Assembly: GCA_900769745.1 (NCBI GenBank)
Contig: CAAGHX010000241.1
Coordinates: forward strand, 1-33,849
Source: an uncultured Alistipes sp.
GTDB lineage: Bacteria; Bacteroidota; Bacteroidia; Bacteroidales; Rikenellaceae
Length of the DNA stretch: 33,849 bases
Direction of reading: 5' to 3'
Position numbers and translations under genes: made by a program. Of this stretch, positions 8,035 through 17,427 are shown piece by piece. The notes under the pieces were generated by a model, which saw only the letters and a list, made by a program, of their open reading frames with translations, was not told where the DNA came from and did not search any database. The number at the start of each line of letters is the position of its first letter. Position 1 is the stretch's first letter.

Positions 8035-10498
8035 CTTTGCGTTGTCTAAAGTAGATGATTATTGTTGCGGCAAATGCGGCCAATACAATCACCGAAAATG
8101 CCATTGTGATTCCGTCAATCAGGGCCCACTTTGGAGCGCGATAGCTCCACTCGATTGTGTGCTCTCCAGCGGGTACCTCCACAGCTCGCAAGATGTAGTC
8201 GGCACGCAGTGGCTTAGCCTGCTGGCCGTCAATCTTCACTGTCCAGCCCTCGCGAGTGAAAATCTCCGAGAAAACTATGAGGCTTGCGCCCTCCGACTTC
8301 GACTCATAGCGCAGATAGTTGGGGCGATACTCCACAAGCTCCACCTCGGCATCCGAGAGGTTGAAATTTTCGGGCAGGAACTCCTCGCTTATAGCCGCCT
8401 CGTGCTTGGTGTCGATGCGACCCACAAGGTCAATCTCCTGATGTGCCGACGAGGCACGCACCACCTCCTTCACGCTCCACGCAGCACCGTTGGCCGTTTC
8501 GCGTGGGATAACCACCTGCTGGCCTCCCTCCTCCGATATGATGTAGCGCACGTTGAGCATATCCATCACACCCTCGTTGAGCTTCGAGAGGTAGCGGTCG
8601 ATAATATCCTGATAGCGTGAGAGCTTGGCTCCGTGATAACCTCCCACCGAGCGGTGGAAGTAGCTTGTTGTGGCGTCGTTGAATGGCGATACGGTGAGGT
8701 TGAATACTCTGTAACCCAGCGACTTGTCGGCCATAATCTGCTTGTCGGCAGCCGTTGGCAAAATCTTAGCAGAACGCTCCTCCACAAAGTTCTTGTAACC
8801 GAGGTAGCGGGTATCAACATTCACCAAATCGAGGCCCACCACAGCCGCCAATATCACACACAACACCACCGAGTTCTTAATCAGCTTGCGCTGAGTGTAG
8901 AGCCACAAAGTGCCCAGCGTGAGCAACACGAAGAGCAGCGAACGCCAAGCGTCGGCTGTCATAACCGAAGCACGCTCGTCGGCGATAGCCGAGGCTGTAC
9001 CCCACGCCATCTGCTCGTGCATACCCTTCTGTATCCAGTCGTTGGCACCCTGCTGCTGCAACATACGATGGAACTGACCAGCGAGCATCTCGACACTCTC
9101 CTCCATTCCGAAGTTACCAAGCGCACGACCACCCAAAATCATAATCAGCAACACTGCCACCGTAGCACCTCCGCCATAGATGATGGCGCGACGCACCTTC
9201 TCGGGGCTTGTCTTATCCGAGATAACCAGTGCCACACACATAGCTGCCAGCAGCGGCACGCTCCACTGCATCACCACCTGCGACATCGAGAGTGTGCGGA
9301 ACTTATTGTAGCCTGGCAAGTAGTCAAACAACAGCTCTGTGAGCCACATCAGGTTGTTGCCCCACGACATCAGCAGAGTGATTACTGTTGCGGCCAGTAA
9401 CCACCAGCGCTGGCGGTTAGGCAAGAGTATCAAACCAATGATAGCCAACACAATAGCCGCAGCACCAAGATATGTTGGGCCGGCCGTATAGGGCTGGTCG
9501 CCACGATAGCGCGTGATGTACTGCGCCATATCCTGCAAACCATACTGGCTGAGCGACTGAGCCACCTCGCCATCCTTGGCAAAGGTGTCGCTCGAAGCAC
9601 CACCCATAAAGTTTGGCACAAGCATATTGAAGCTCTCAGCCTTGCCGTAGCTCCACGCCGTTGCATACTCCAAATCGAGTCCCTCTGAGCCACTCTTTGC
9701 ATTGCTGCTCACCAGCTCCGAGCCACCACGAGTGGTCTCGGCGCTATGCTTCATTGTGTACCACAGTGGCGAGAGGTTTGAGCCAACGGCCAACACACCT
9801 GCCAAGATAAGCAGGGCTGTGCGCTTGCCGAAGTTACCCATTCGCTTCTCGCGGAAGGCATAGATGCCCTCGCTAATCCACAAGGCCGCCATAGCGATTG
9901 CGAAGTAGTAGGTTATCTGGGGGTGATTAGCTCCAATCTCGAGCGATGTGAAGAGTGCGGTGAGGGCCGCTCCCGCCCACATATTGCGGCGCAGAGTGCA
10001 GTACGTTGCACCCATCATCAGCGGAGCATAGACCAAAGCCCACATCTTCGTGATGTGGCCCGCTCCGATAATCAGCAGGAAGTAGGTCGAAAAACCATAG
10101 CCCAAAGCCGCCACAAGTCCCACCCAGGGGCTGAGTCCGAAGAGCAGCGAGGCCAGCCACATCGCCAGCATCGCAAAGAAGAGCAGCGAGGTGGGCATAT
10201 CAATCAGCGTTACACACTTGCCGATTGTACCCTTCACCGCCTGACCCGGATATTTCACGTTGATAAGGTAGGCGGGCATACCACCAAACATATTTCCCGT
10301 CCACTGGGCATCTTCGCCCGTAGCCTCGCGGTTGTCGAGGATATCTTTACACATTCCCTCATACTGCTGCACATCGTGCTGCGAGAGCACTTTGCCGCTA
10401 TATTGCGGAGCAAAATAGAGTGCCGAAAGAACGAAAAATAGAGCCACCGAGCCGAGCCCGATAAGCGTATTGCGGATAGTTTTTGAACCTAAAGTCAT
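8012..10498 (-). CDS. YfhO family multispanning membrane protein
   Basis: An 828-residue membrane protein with many hydrophobic helices. It has one helix at residues 10-30, the early motif APQYSGKVLSQHDVQQYEG and GNMFGGMPAYLINVKYPG, a run of helices to about residue 520, a soluble stretch with FHRSVGGYHGAKLSRYQDII and VEYRPNYLRYESKSEGASLI, and a last helix near residues 790-815. This matches YfhO proteins, GT-C-like membrane proteins. In Gram-positives YfhO is linked to glycosylation of lipoteichoic acid. The Bacteroidota substrate is not known; an envelope glycosyl transfer is likely but inferred. It is first in the minus-strand run and overlaps ftsX. Confidence 0.88.
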   Translation of the reverse strand: MTLGSKTIRNTLIGLGSVALFFVLSALYFAPQYSGKVLSQHDVQQYEGMCKDILDNREATGEDAQWTGNMFGGMPAYLINVKYPGQAVKGTIGKCVTLIDMPTSLLFFAMLAMWLASLLFGLSPWVGLVAALGYGFSTYFLLIIGAGHITKMWALVYAPLMMGATYCTLRRNMWAGAALTALFTSLEIGANHPQITYYFAIAMAALWISEGIYAFREKRMGNFGKRTALLILAGVLAVGSNLSPLWYTMKHSAETTRGGSELVSSNAKSGSEGLDLEYATAWSYGKAESFNMLVPNFMGGASSDTFAKDGEVAQSLSQYGLQDMAQYITRYRGDQPYTAGPTYLGAAAIVLAIIGLILLPNRQRWWLLAATVITLLMSWGNNLMWLTELLFDYLPGYNKFRTLSMSQVVMQWSVPLLAAMCVALVISDKTSPEKVRRAIIYGGGATVAVLLIMILGGRALGNFGMEESVEMLAGQFHRMLQQQGANDWIQKGMHEQMAWGTASAIADERASVMTADAWRSLLFVLLTLGTLWLYTQRKLIKNSVVLCVILAAVVGLDLVNVDTRYLGYKNFVEERSAKILPTAADKQIMADKSLGYRVFNLTVSPFNDATTSYFHRSVGGYHGAKLSRYQDIIDRYLSKLNEGVMDMLNVRYIISEEGGQQVVIPRETANGAAWSVKEVVRASSAHQEIDLVGRIDTKHEAAISEEFLPENFNLSDAEVELVEYRPNYLRYESKSEGASLIVFSEIFTREGWTVKIDGQQAKPLRADYILRAVEVPAGEHTIEWSYRAPKWALIDGITMAFSVIVLAAFAATIIIYFRQRKDGKRQEN

Positions 10499-10521
10499 CG
10501 TTTAATCGTTAGTTAATGCGT

Positions 10522-10529
10522 CAAAGTTA
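10522..10529 (-). promoter_or_regulatory. -7 box for the YfhO-ftsX run
   Basis: TAACTTTG on the minus strand fits TAnnTTTG exactly, 23 bases upstream of the YfhO start at 10498. This would leave a leader of about 20 nt. The -33 box is not clear. It faces away from a second -7 box at 10,572-10,579. Confidence 0.55.
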
Positions 10530-10571
10530 CGAAAAACATTCTTTTTTCGGTGAGTAATTGCGAAAATTTAC

Positions 10572-10579
10572 TATATTTG
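10572..10579 (+). promoter_or_regulatory. -7 box for the polyprenyl synthase gene
   Basis: TATATTTG fits TAnnTTTG exactly, 32 bases upstream of the ATG at 10612. An upstream TTG codon at 10558 keeps the same frame open but lies before this box, so the box supports the ATG at 10612 as the real start. No good -33 box is seen. Confidence 0.55.
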
Positions 10580-10611
10580 CAATGTTAACGACCCTATGTA
10601 AAGACAAAACT

Positions 10612-11622
10612 ATGGTTAATCTTGACTCAATACGTACGCCAATCGTTGCCGACCTCGAAGCTTTTGAGGAGTTTCTCCGTGGTCAATTTTCGTCTGACGG
10701 CAAGTTGATGTCAGATATGTTGACCCATGTTTTGTCGTCACGCGGCAAGAGAGTTCGTCCTATTTTGGTGATGCTCGCTTCGGCTCTCACCTCGTCGGCC
10801 AATACTCGTCAGTGGGTGGAGGGCGAGCGCAACTGCACCAAGCGCACCTATCTGGCCGCTATGATGGTGGAGATGCTCCACATCGCCTCACTTATCCACG
10901 ACGATGTGATTGACAATGCCGATACGCGCAGAGGTAAACCCTCGGCCAACGCATTGTGGCAGTCGCGCAACGCTGTGATTTTGGGCGACTATCTGTTGGC
11001 CCGCACTATGAGTGCCGGTATGGAGAGCGCACAGTACGACTTGGTGTCGCACATCATCGGTGCTATCGCCACTCTCTGCGAGGGTGAGGTGTTGCAGAGC
11101 CAGCACGCCGCCGATAAGGATACCACTCGTCAGGATTATCTCGATATCATCTACAAAAAGACAGCCAGCCTTATCAGCATCAGCGCTTCGGCAGGTGCTG
11201 TGTCGGTTATGGCCTCGCGCGAAGATGTCGAGCAGATGCGTAGCTTCGGCAAGTTCTTGGGTATGGCGTTCCAGATTCAGGACGATATCCTCGATTATTC
11301 TCGCTCTGCCAAGACTGGCAAGCCATCGAATAACGACCTGCGTGAGGGTAAAATCACTCTGCCTCTTATCGAGGTGTTGGAGCAGTGTACATCGGACGAG
11401 CGCAAGCGACTCCTGGAGAAGCTCTCGGAGTGTGCCCACGACGAGGCTGCGGTGGACTATATGCAGGGTGTTGTGGAGGCCACAGGCGGTTTGGCTTTGG
11501 CGGCCCGCACTATGAACGACTATATAGCCAAGGCAACGGCTATCCTCTCGCGTTATGCCGACTCGCCTTACAGGGCGGCGTTGGTAAACTTGTGTGCCTA
11601 TGTGGCCCAGCGCGATATGTAG
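10612..11622 (+). CDS. Long-chain trans-polyprenyl diphosphate synthase
   Basis: Condenses isopentenyl diphosphate units onto an allylic primer to make a long all-trans polyprenyl diphosphate, most likely the menaquinone side chain. The 336-residue protein has GKRVRPILV at residues 45-53. The first Asp-rich motif, LIHDDVIDNADTRRG, carries Asp97, Asp98 and Asp101. The second, QIQDDILDYS, carries Asp224, Asp225 and Asp228. KTASLISISASAGAV lies between them. Small residues (Ala-Ser) before the first motif are consistent with a long product; the exact chain length cannot be read from sequence. The ATG at 10612 was chosen over an in-frame TTG because of the promoter box between them. The sugar permease starts 70 bases downstream. 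Confidence 0.93.
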   Translation: MVNLDSIRTPIVADLEAFEEFLRGQFSSDGKLMSDMLTHVLSSRGKRVRPILVMLASALTSSANTRQWVEGERNCTKRTYLAAMMVEMLHIASLIHDDVIDNADTRRGKPSANALWQSRNAVILGDYLLARTMSAGMESAQYDLVSHIIGAIATLCEGEVLQSQHAADKDTTRQDYLDIIYKKTASLISISASAGAVSVMASREDVEQMRSFGKFLGMAFQIQDDILDYSRSAKTGKPSNNDLREGKITLPLIEVLEQCTSDERKRLLEKLSECAHDEAAVDYMQGVVEATGGLALAARTMNDYIAKATAILSRYADSPYRAALVNLCAYVAQRDM

Positions 11623-11692
11623 CCTGCGGATAACCCAAACGAAAATTGATAAAACAATTTATAACCAATTATTAATCTTAAAAAAATCATTT

Positions 11693-12967
11693 ATGGCAAA
11701 CAATCAGAAAAGCAATGTTTTTGCAATTGGTGTGATGTTCTTGCTATTCTTTATGATTGCATTCGTAACCAACTTTGCTGGTTCAATGGGTGTTATCGTT
11801 AAGGGTCAGTTCGGTGCATCAAACGCGATGGCTCAGTTGGGTACATTGGCCAACTTCATCGCTTACGCATTTATGGGTATCCCAGCTGGTCATATCCTCA
11901 AGCGTAAGGGTTACAAGTTCACCTCTTTGGCTGCTGTTACAGTAGGTTTCGTAGGTGTAGGTATCCAGTTCCTTTCAGGTTACGTTGAGTCATTCGGCGT
12001 TTACGTGTTGGGTGCATTCATCGCAGGTCTTTCAATGACTATGCTTAACATCGTTGTTAACCCTATGCTTAACACTTTGGGTGGCGGCGGTAACAAGGGT
12101 AACCAGCTTATCCAGCTCGGTGGCTCTTTGAACTCTGTAGGTGGTACAATCGCTCCTATCTTGTTGGGTTACCTCATCGGTGGTGCTATCACTGAGAACA
12201 CTCAGGTAGGTGATGCTGCTCCTGCAATGATCGCTGCTATGGCTATCTTCGCTTTGGCATTCGTTATCATCGCTTTGTCTGCAATTCCTGAGCCTCACAT
12301 GGAGACAGCTGAGGAGAAGGCAGCTCGTTTGAGTGGTACAGCGAAGAAGGATCCACACGGTCCTATGTCATTCCGTCACTTCGTATTGGGTGCAATCGCT
12401 ATCTTCTTCTATGTAGGTGTTGAGGTAGGTATTCCTAACACAGCTAACATCTACATGTCAGGTTTGGAGGGCGTTGGTCCAGCTATCGCAGGTACTGTTG
12501 TAGGTTTCTACTGGTTCTGCATGATGCTCGGTCGTTTGTTCGGTGGTGCAGTAGGTGCTAAGGTTTCTTCTAAGGCTATGCTTACAGTATCTTGCTCTTT
12601 GGCATTGGTATTCGTAGGTTGCATCATGTTCATCCCTGAGACAGTTAAGATGACTGTTCCTGTTGTAAATGCACAGGTTCCTGTTTCAATGGTATTTATG
12701 TTCTTGTGCGGTCTTTGCACATCAGTAATGTTCGGTTCTATCTTCAACCTCGCTACAGAGGGCTTGGGTAAGTACACTCCAGTTGCATCAGGTATCTTTA
12801 TGGCCTTGATCTGCGGTGGTGGTATCATGCCATTCTTGCAGGGTTTGGTTGCCGACGCTGCTGGCTTCATCAATAGCTACTGGGTAGTTGTATTGGGTAT
12901 CGTTTATATGCTCGCATACGGCTTGTTCGGTACAAAGAACGTAAACAAGGATATTCCTGTAGAGTAA
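11693..12967 (+). CDS. MFS sugar permease (FucP/GluP-like)
   Basis: A 424-residue inner-membrane transporter with about twelve hydrophobic helices. The first runs from about residue 9, VFAIGVMFLLFFMIAFVTNF. The segment MLNIVVNPMLNTLGGGGNKG with QLIQLGGSLNSVGG near residue 120 recalls the fucose and glucose/galactose MFS permeases of Bacteroidales, so the substrate is probably a hexose brought in with protons. That is an inference; a galactose link would fit the beta-galactosidase gene downstream. An in-frame upstream extension overlaps the polyprenyl synthase gene and is rejected; ATG 11693 starts MANNQKSN. Codon use differs from its neighbours: GGT, GCT, GTT, CGT and TTG dominate, suggesting strong expression. 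A good terminator follows, so GH2 is transcribed separately. Confidence 0.85.
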   Translation: MANNQKSNVFAIGVMFLLFFMIAFVTNFAGSMGVIVKGQFGASNAMAQLGTLANFIAYAFMGIPAGHILKRKGYKFTSLAAVTVGFVGVGIQFLSGYVESFGVYVLGAFIAGLSMTMLNIVVNPMLNTLGGGGNKGNQLIQLGGSLNSVGGTIAPILLGYLIGGAITENTQVGDAAPAMIAAMAIFALAFVIIALSAIPEPHMETAEEKAARLSGTAKKDPHGPMSFRHFVLGAIAIFFYVGVEVGIPNTANIYMSGLEGVGPAIAGTVVGFYWFCMMLGRLFGGAVGAKVSSKAMLTVSCSLALVFVGCIMFIPETVKMTVPVVNAQVPVSMVFMFLCGLCTSVMFGSIFNLATEGLGKYTPVASGIFMALICGGGIMPFLQGLVADAAGFINSYWVVVLGIVYMLAYGLFGTKNVNKDIPVE

Positions 12968-13009
12968 CCTTGAACGAAACGGAGGTTGCTTAGCAACTTT
13001 CAGATATGG

Positions 13010-13044
13010 GGTTGTCCAACGCAGTTTGGGCAACCTCTTTTTTT
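13010..13044 (+). terminator. Rho-independent terminator after the MFS permease gene
   Basis: GGTTGTCCAA and TTGGGCAACC form a 10-bp stem (one G-U pair) around the loop CGCAGT, followed by TCTTTTTTT. The rest of the gap to the GH2 gene (13045-13186) shows no exact TAnnTTTG box; TAATTTCG near 13107 is a one-mismatch candidate. Confidence 0.85.
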
Positions 13045-13186
13045 GTTACCTTATTTATATACGTCGATTTGTCGCCTCAGATTTGCATTATTTCAGATAA
13101 AGCGTTAATTTCGTAAACTGCATCATCTCTGCGACTAAGTGGGGCTGGTGCGGCGAAAAACGAAATACAAACGAAAACGATAGATT

Positions 13187-16100
13187 ATGAAACGACTAAC
13201 TCTAATTGCATTGGCTGTGGTGGCTTTTACTGCTACGGCCTTTGGTCAGAATTTGAAAGGTTACGCCTATGGCGACCAGGCAGCCCCACGTGGTTACGAA
13301 TCGGGTAAGGCCGAGTGGGAATCGCCCACCGAGCTCTCGCTCAACAAGGAGCAGCCCAAATCGTGGTTCTTCACCTTCGACGACGAGGAGAGTGCCCGCA
13401 AGGTGTTGCCCGAGAACAGCGCCTACTACCTCTCGCTCGATGGCACTTGGAAATTCAATTGGGTGAAGCACCCTGCCGAGCGCCCAGCCGAGTTCTATAA
13501 GCCTTCGTTCGACGTCTCGGCGTGGGACGATGTTGAGGTTCCGATGAACTGGAATGTCTATGGCTTGCAGAAGGACGGCTCGCAGAAGTATGGCACACCT
13601 ATCTATGTCAACCAGCCCGTTATTTTTAAGCACTCGGTGGCTGTCGGCGACTGGAAGGGTGGCGTTATGCGTGAGCCAGCGCCCCACCATACAACCTATA
13701 AGCACCGTAACGAGGTGGGCTCATATCGCCGCACCTTCACCATCCCCGAGAAGTGGGACGGCCGCGAGATTTATATCAATTTCGATGGTGTCGATTCGTT
13801 CTTCTACCTCTGGATAAATGGCCGCTATGTGGGCTTCTCGAAGAACTCGCGTAACTTGGCGGCCTTCAACATCACAAAGTATCTGGTCGAGGGCGAGAAC
13901 ACAGTGGCTGTGGAGGTATATCGTAGCAGCGACGCATCGTTCCTCGAGTCGCAGGATATGTTCCGTCTGCCTGGTATCTTCCGCACCGTGTCGCTTACTG
14001 CAACCAACCCTGTGGAGATTCGCGATGTGAGAGTTACAACCGATTTGGACAATAACTACCAGCACGCAACAGCAAATATCGCAATCGATGTGCGCAACCT
14101 CACGAAGAAGGCTGCAAAGGGCTATACACTGAAGGCGCAACTCTATAAGAATGAGCTTTATAGCGACAACAATAAGATTGTGACTGGTGTTGAGGCTCAG
14201 GCCTTGGTGGCCCTCACCGAGCCAGCTGCTATTACCACCACATCGTTGGCTATGAATGTTAAGAATCCCGCAAAGTGGAGCGCCGAGGAGCCTAACCGCT
14301 ACACATTGGTCGTTAGCCTTTTGAACAAGAAGGGCAAGGTTGTGGAGCGTGCCTCTACCCACTTCGGTTTCCGCGAGGTGGAGATTCGCAACACCAAGGC
14401 CGAGGACGACGAGTTTGGCTTGACTGGTCGCTACTACTATCTCAACGGCAAGACCGTAAAGATGAAGGGTGTCAACCGCCACGAGAACAACCTCGAGCGT
14501 GGTCACGCCATCACTCGCGAGCAGATGCACGAGGAGGTGATGATTATGTTGCGTGGTAACATCAACCACGTTCGTTGCGCCCACTATCCCGATGCTCCAT
14601 ATTGGTACTACTTGTGCGACAAGTATGGCATTATGCTCGAGAACGAGGCCAATATCGAGAGCCACCAATACTACTACGGCGCAGCTTCGCTCTCGCACGT
14701 GCCAGAGTTCTTGGATGCTCACGTTGCACGCGTTATGGAGATGGCTCACGCCACCGTCAACCACCCATCGGTTGTCATCTGGTCGCTCGGTAACGAGGCT
14801 GGCCCTGGCGAGAACTTCGTGGTGGCTTATAACGCACTGAAGGCCTTCGATGCTACACGCCCTGTGCAGTATGAGCGCAACAACAACATCGTAGATATGG
14901 GCTCAAACCAGTACCCCTCAATCGGCTGGACTCAGTATGCCGTTACGGGTAAGGCCCCAATCAAATATCCGTTCCACATCTCGGAGTATGCCCACTCGAT
15001 GGGTAATGCGGCTGGTAACCTGAAGGATTACTGGGATGCTATGGAGAGCACCAACTTCTTTATGGGTGGTGCCATCTGGGACTGGGCCGACCAGGCTTTC
15101 TGGAACTACGACTCAAAGATAGGCGCTCGCTATATGGGTTATGGTGGCGACTTCGGTGACCGCCCCAACGACCACACCTTCTGTATGAATGGTATCGTAT
15201 TCCCCGACCACTCGCCTAAGCCACAATACTACGAGGTGAAGAAGGTCTATCAGAATGTGGGTATCTCGATGGGCGACGATGGCCGCATCAGCATCTTCAA
15301 CAAGCGCTACTTTATGCCTCTCGACGATGTGGCTATCCGCGTATCGTTGTGGGAGGATGGTAAGGAGATTGACTCTTACATCGAGCCAACCTCTGGTATC
15401 GCAGCTCGCAAGACGGTGAGCTTCGCACACCGCTTCACCGACCATAAGCTCAAGGCCGCAAGCGAGTACTTCGTGAAGGTGGAGCTCAAGCTCAAATACG
15501 ATATGCCTTGGGCCAAGGCTGGCTATGTGCAGATGGAGGAGCAGTTGCCATTGAAGGCGGCCGTAAAGAGCCAGACAATTGCTCAGGCGGCTGCAAGCTC
15601 GGCTCCTATCAAGAGCACAACCGATGGCGACATCACCACCATCACTGGTGGCGAGCAGCCATTCACCATCAAGTTCGACAACAAGCGAGGCGTGCTCTAT
15701 GGCGTCAATTACAACGGCACTCAGGTGCTCGAGGAGGGCAGTCAGATGCGCCTCTACACCTATCGTGCTCCTGTCGATAACGACAACTGGGCCTTCAACC
15801 GCTGGTTTGCTCTCGGCTTGTTCGACACCGAGGATAAGGTGCTTTCGATGCAGGCCACAGAGCCTCGCGAGGATGGCTCGGTGGTAATCCAGTATGTTGT
15901 ACGCACACAGGCCAAGGCCGCAGGTCGCCGAGTGAAGAACGAGGATAACAGCTTCTCGCTCAAGTCTGATGGCGCACCTATGGGCGAGGATAGCTTCCAC
16001 TTTATCTCGAACCGCATCTGGACCATCTATCCCGATGGTTCGGTGGAGCTCAACAGCGTGGTATCGGGTAGCGAGGCGTCGGTACGCCTGGCCCGTATGG

Positions 16101-17218
16101 GTTATGAGATGCAGCTCTCGGGCTCACTCACCGACTACAAATACTATGGTCGTGGCCCTTGGAACAACTATAACGACCGCTCTACTGGCTCGCCAATCGA
16201 GCAGCACCAGAGCACCGTGGCCGAGCAGTTTATCCACTTCCCCAAGCCTCAGGATATGGCCAACCGCGAGCAGATTCGCTGGGCGTCGCTTACCAACGAG
16301 GCGGGCAATGGCGTGATGTTCGTGGCTACTGCCGATATGTCGATGTCGGCTTTGGAGTGGAACTCGGTGGAGCTTACCGAGGCGGCACACCCTTACCAGC
16401 TTCCAAAATCTTCTGGCACGTGGGTAAATATCGACTCTAAGGTCAACGGCCTTGGCGGTAATAGCTGCGGTCAGGGTGGCCCTCTTGCACCCGATGTGGT
16501 GAAGGCTGGCGAGAACACCGTGGGCTTCATTATGCGACCAGTGAAGGCTGGCGACAACCTCACCGAGAAGGCCGACGTGTCGGCTGCGGGCGCAACACCA
16601 GTTATGGTGTCACGCAACCTGCGAGGCGCGGTTACTATGCATTGCAACAAGGAGAATGCCGCTATATATTATAAGGTGGGCGCTAAGGGCAAGGCTCAGC
16701 TCTACACCTCTCCAATTGATATGCGCAGCGGTGGCGAGCTCATCGTTTGGGAACAGAGCGCACCCGAGCTGGCCGCGACATACAACTACGCCGAGATTAC
16801 AACCATACCTCTCACTGTTCTCTTCTCATCGAGCCAGGAGACTGGCGAGGGTGCGGAGCGTCTGCTCGATGGCGATGCTTCTACAATCTGGCACACTATG
16901 TACTCGGTGACCGTTGCAAGCTACCCTCACTACATCGATTTCGATGCGAGCGAGCAGGTTACAATCAAGGGCTTCAAGTATCTGCCACGCCAGGATGGCA
17001 GCACCAACGGCAACATCAAGGCCTATAAGATTCAGCTCAGCGACGATGGCAAGACGTGGGGCGAGCCCGTTGTGCAGGGCGAGTTCGAGCGTTCGAGCAA
17101 GCAGCAGACCGTTATGTTTGCTCAGCCTGCCAAGGCTCGTTACATCCGCTTCACAGCCCTCAGCTCGCAGGCGGGCCACGACTTCGGCTCGGGTGCTGAG
17201 TTCGAGCTTATCAAGTAG
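13187..17218 (+). CDS. Secreted GH2 beta-galactosidase with C-terminal F5/8 binding domain
   Basis: Exported glycoside hydrolase family 2 enzyme of 1343 residues. Order of parts: signal peptide (residues 1-20, MKRLTLIALAVVAFTATAFG); jelly-roll sugar-binding domain (about 60-260, SLDGTWKFNW and PMNWNVYG); Ig-like domain (about 265-400); TIM barrel (about 405-690) with acid/base Glu537 in WSLGNEAGPG and nucleophile Glu600 in HISEYAHSMGN; DUF4981-like linker (about 700-800); LacZ small-chain-like domain (about 830-1110, YRAPVDNDNW); a small CHB_HEX_C/FN3-like domain (about 1140-1205); and an F5/8 type C (CBM32-like) domain (about 1210-1343). LacZ itself has about 1020 residues, so the last two domains are additions. 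It probably releases galactose from host or dietary glycans in the periplasm or at the surface. No SusC/D genes are nearby. Confidence 0.95.
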   Translation: MKRLTLIALAVVAFTATAFGQNLKGYAYGDQAAPRGYESGKAEWESPTELSLNKEQPKSWFFTFDDEESARKVLPENSAYYLSLDGTWKFNWVKHPAERPAEFYKPSFDVSAWDDVEVPMNWNVYGLQKDGSQKYGTPIYVNQPVIFKHSVAVGDWKGGVMREPAPHHTTYKHRNEVGSYRRTFTIPEKWDGREIYINFDGVDSFFYLWINGRYVGFSKNSRNLAAFNITKYLVEGENTVAVEVYRSSDASFLESQDMFRLPGIFRTVSLTATNPVEIRDVRVTTDLDNNYQHATANIAIDVRNLTKKAAKGYTLKAQLYKNELYSDNNKIVTGVEAQALVALTEPAAITTTSLAMNVKNPAKWSAEEPNRYTLVVSLLNKKGKVVERASTHFGFREVEIRNTKAEDDEFGLTGRYYYLNGKTVKMKGVNRHENNLERGHAITREQMHEEVMIMLRGNINHVRCAHYPDAPYWYYLCDKYGIMLENEANIESHQYYYGAASLSHVPEFLDAHVARVMEMAHATVNHPSVVIWSLGNEAGPGENFVVAYNALKAFDATRPVQYERNNNIVDMGSNQYPSIGWTQYAVTGKAPIKYPFHISEYAHSMGNAAGNLKDYWDAMESTNFFMGGAIWDWADQAFWNYDSKIGARYMGYGGDFGDRPNDHTFCMNGIVFPDHSPKPQYYEVKKVYQNVGISMGDDGRISIFNKRYFMPLDDVAIRVSLWEDGKEIDSYIEPTSGIAARKTVSFAHRFTDHKLKAASEYFVKVELKLKYDMPWAKAGYVQMEEQLPLKAAVKSQTIAQAAASSAPIKSTTDGDITTITGGEQPFTIKFDNKRGVLYGVNYNGTQVLEEGSQMRLYTYRAPVDNDNWAFNRWFALGLFDTEDKVLSMQATEPREDGSVVIQYVVRTQAKAAGRRVKNEDNSFSLKSDGAPMGEDSFHFISNRIWTIYPDGSVELNSVVSGSEASVRLARMGYEMQLSGSLTDYKYYGRGPWNNYNDRSTGSPIEQHQSTVAEQFIHFPKPQDMANREQIRWASLTNEAGNGVMFVATADMSMSALEWNSVELTEAAHPYQLPKSSGTWVNIDSKVNGLGGNSCGQGGPLAPDVVKAGENTVGFIMRPVKAGDNLTEKADVSAAGATPVMVSRNLRGAVTMHCNKENAAIYYKVGAKGKAQLYTSPIDMRSGGELIVWEQSAPELAATYNYAEITTIPLTVLFSSSQETGEGAERLLDGDASTIWHTMYSVTVASYPHYIDFDASEQVTIKGFKYLPRQDGSTNGNIKAYKIQLSDDGKTWGEPVVQGEFERSSKQQTVMFAQPAKARYIRFTALSSQAGHDFGSGAEFELIK

Positions 17219-17366
17219 CAGAGTGAGTCTAAATTCAAATGCAATATTGCCCGAAAAGAGGCGAGATATAGTGGCTATTTTACGTCAAAAAAACGCGGAT
17301 TCGCCACATATATCTCCCTTTTGGGTCAATTCGGCCACTAATCGGTAGGCTCTCTTATTTATTTCA

Positions 17367-17374
17367 TAATTTTG
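17367..17374 (+). promoter_or_regulatory. -7 box for the SDR-ALDH operon
   Basis: TAATTTTG fits TAnnTTTG exactly, 53 bases before the SDR ATG. It is followed by a small hairpin-forming stretch (CGCTCC ... GGAGCG, 17378-17397). An in-frame TTG at 17386 would make a longer SDR but lies right at the expected transcription start, so ATG 17428 is preferred. No clear -33 box. Confidence 0.5.
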
Positions 17375-17427
17375 CTCGCTCCCTTTTGGGTGGAGCGTGG
17401 TATGACGTTGAAATAAATTTGAGATAT

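Noticed and set aside
10558..10611. In-frame TTG extension of the polyprenyl synthase
   Set aside because: A consensus -7 box lies between this TTG and the ATG at 10612, so the extension would not be transcribed.
13721..14764. Long antisense frames within the GH2 gene (also 15113-16000) and elsewhere (29850-30290, 30988-31770, 32940-33824)
   Set aside because: They mirror well-supported genes; GC- and TCG-rich codons on the coding strand leave few stops on the opposite strand. Their translations are Leu/His/Arg-rich with no domain.
17305..17400. CCCTTTTGGG occurring twice as a possible repeated regulatory site
   Set aside because: Short and low in complexity, with no shared flank; part of the second copy is explained by a small hairpin.
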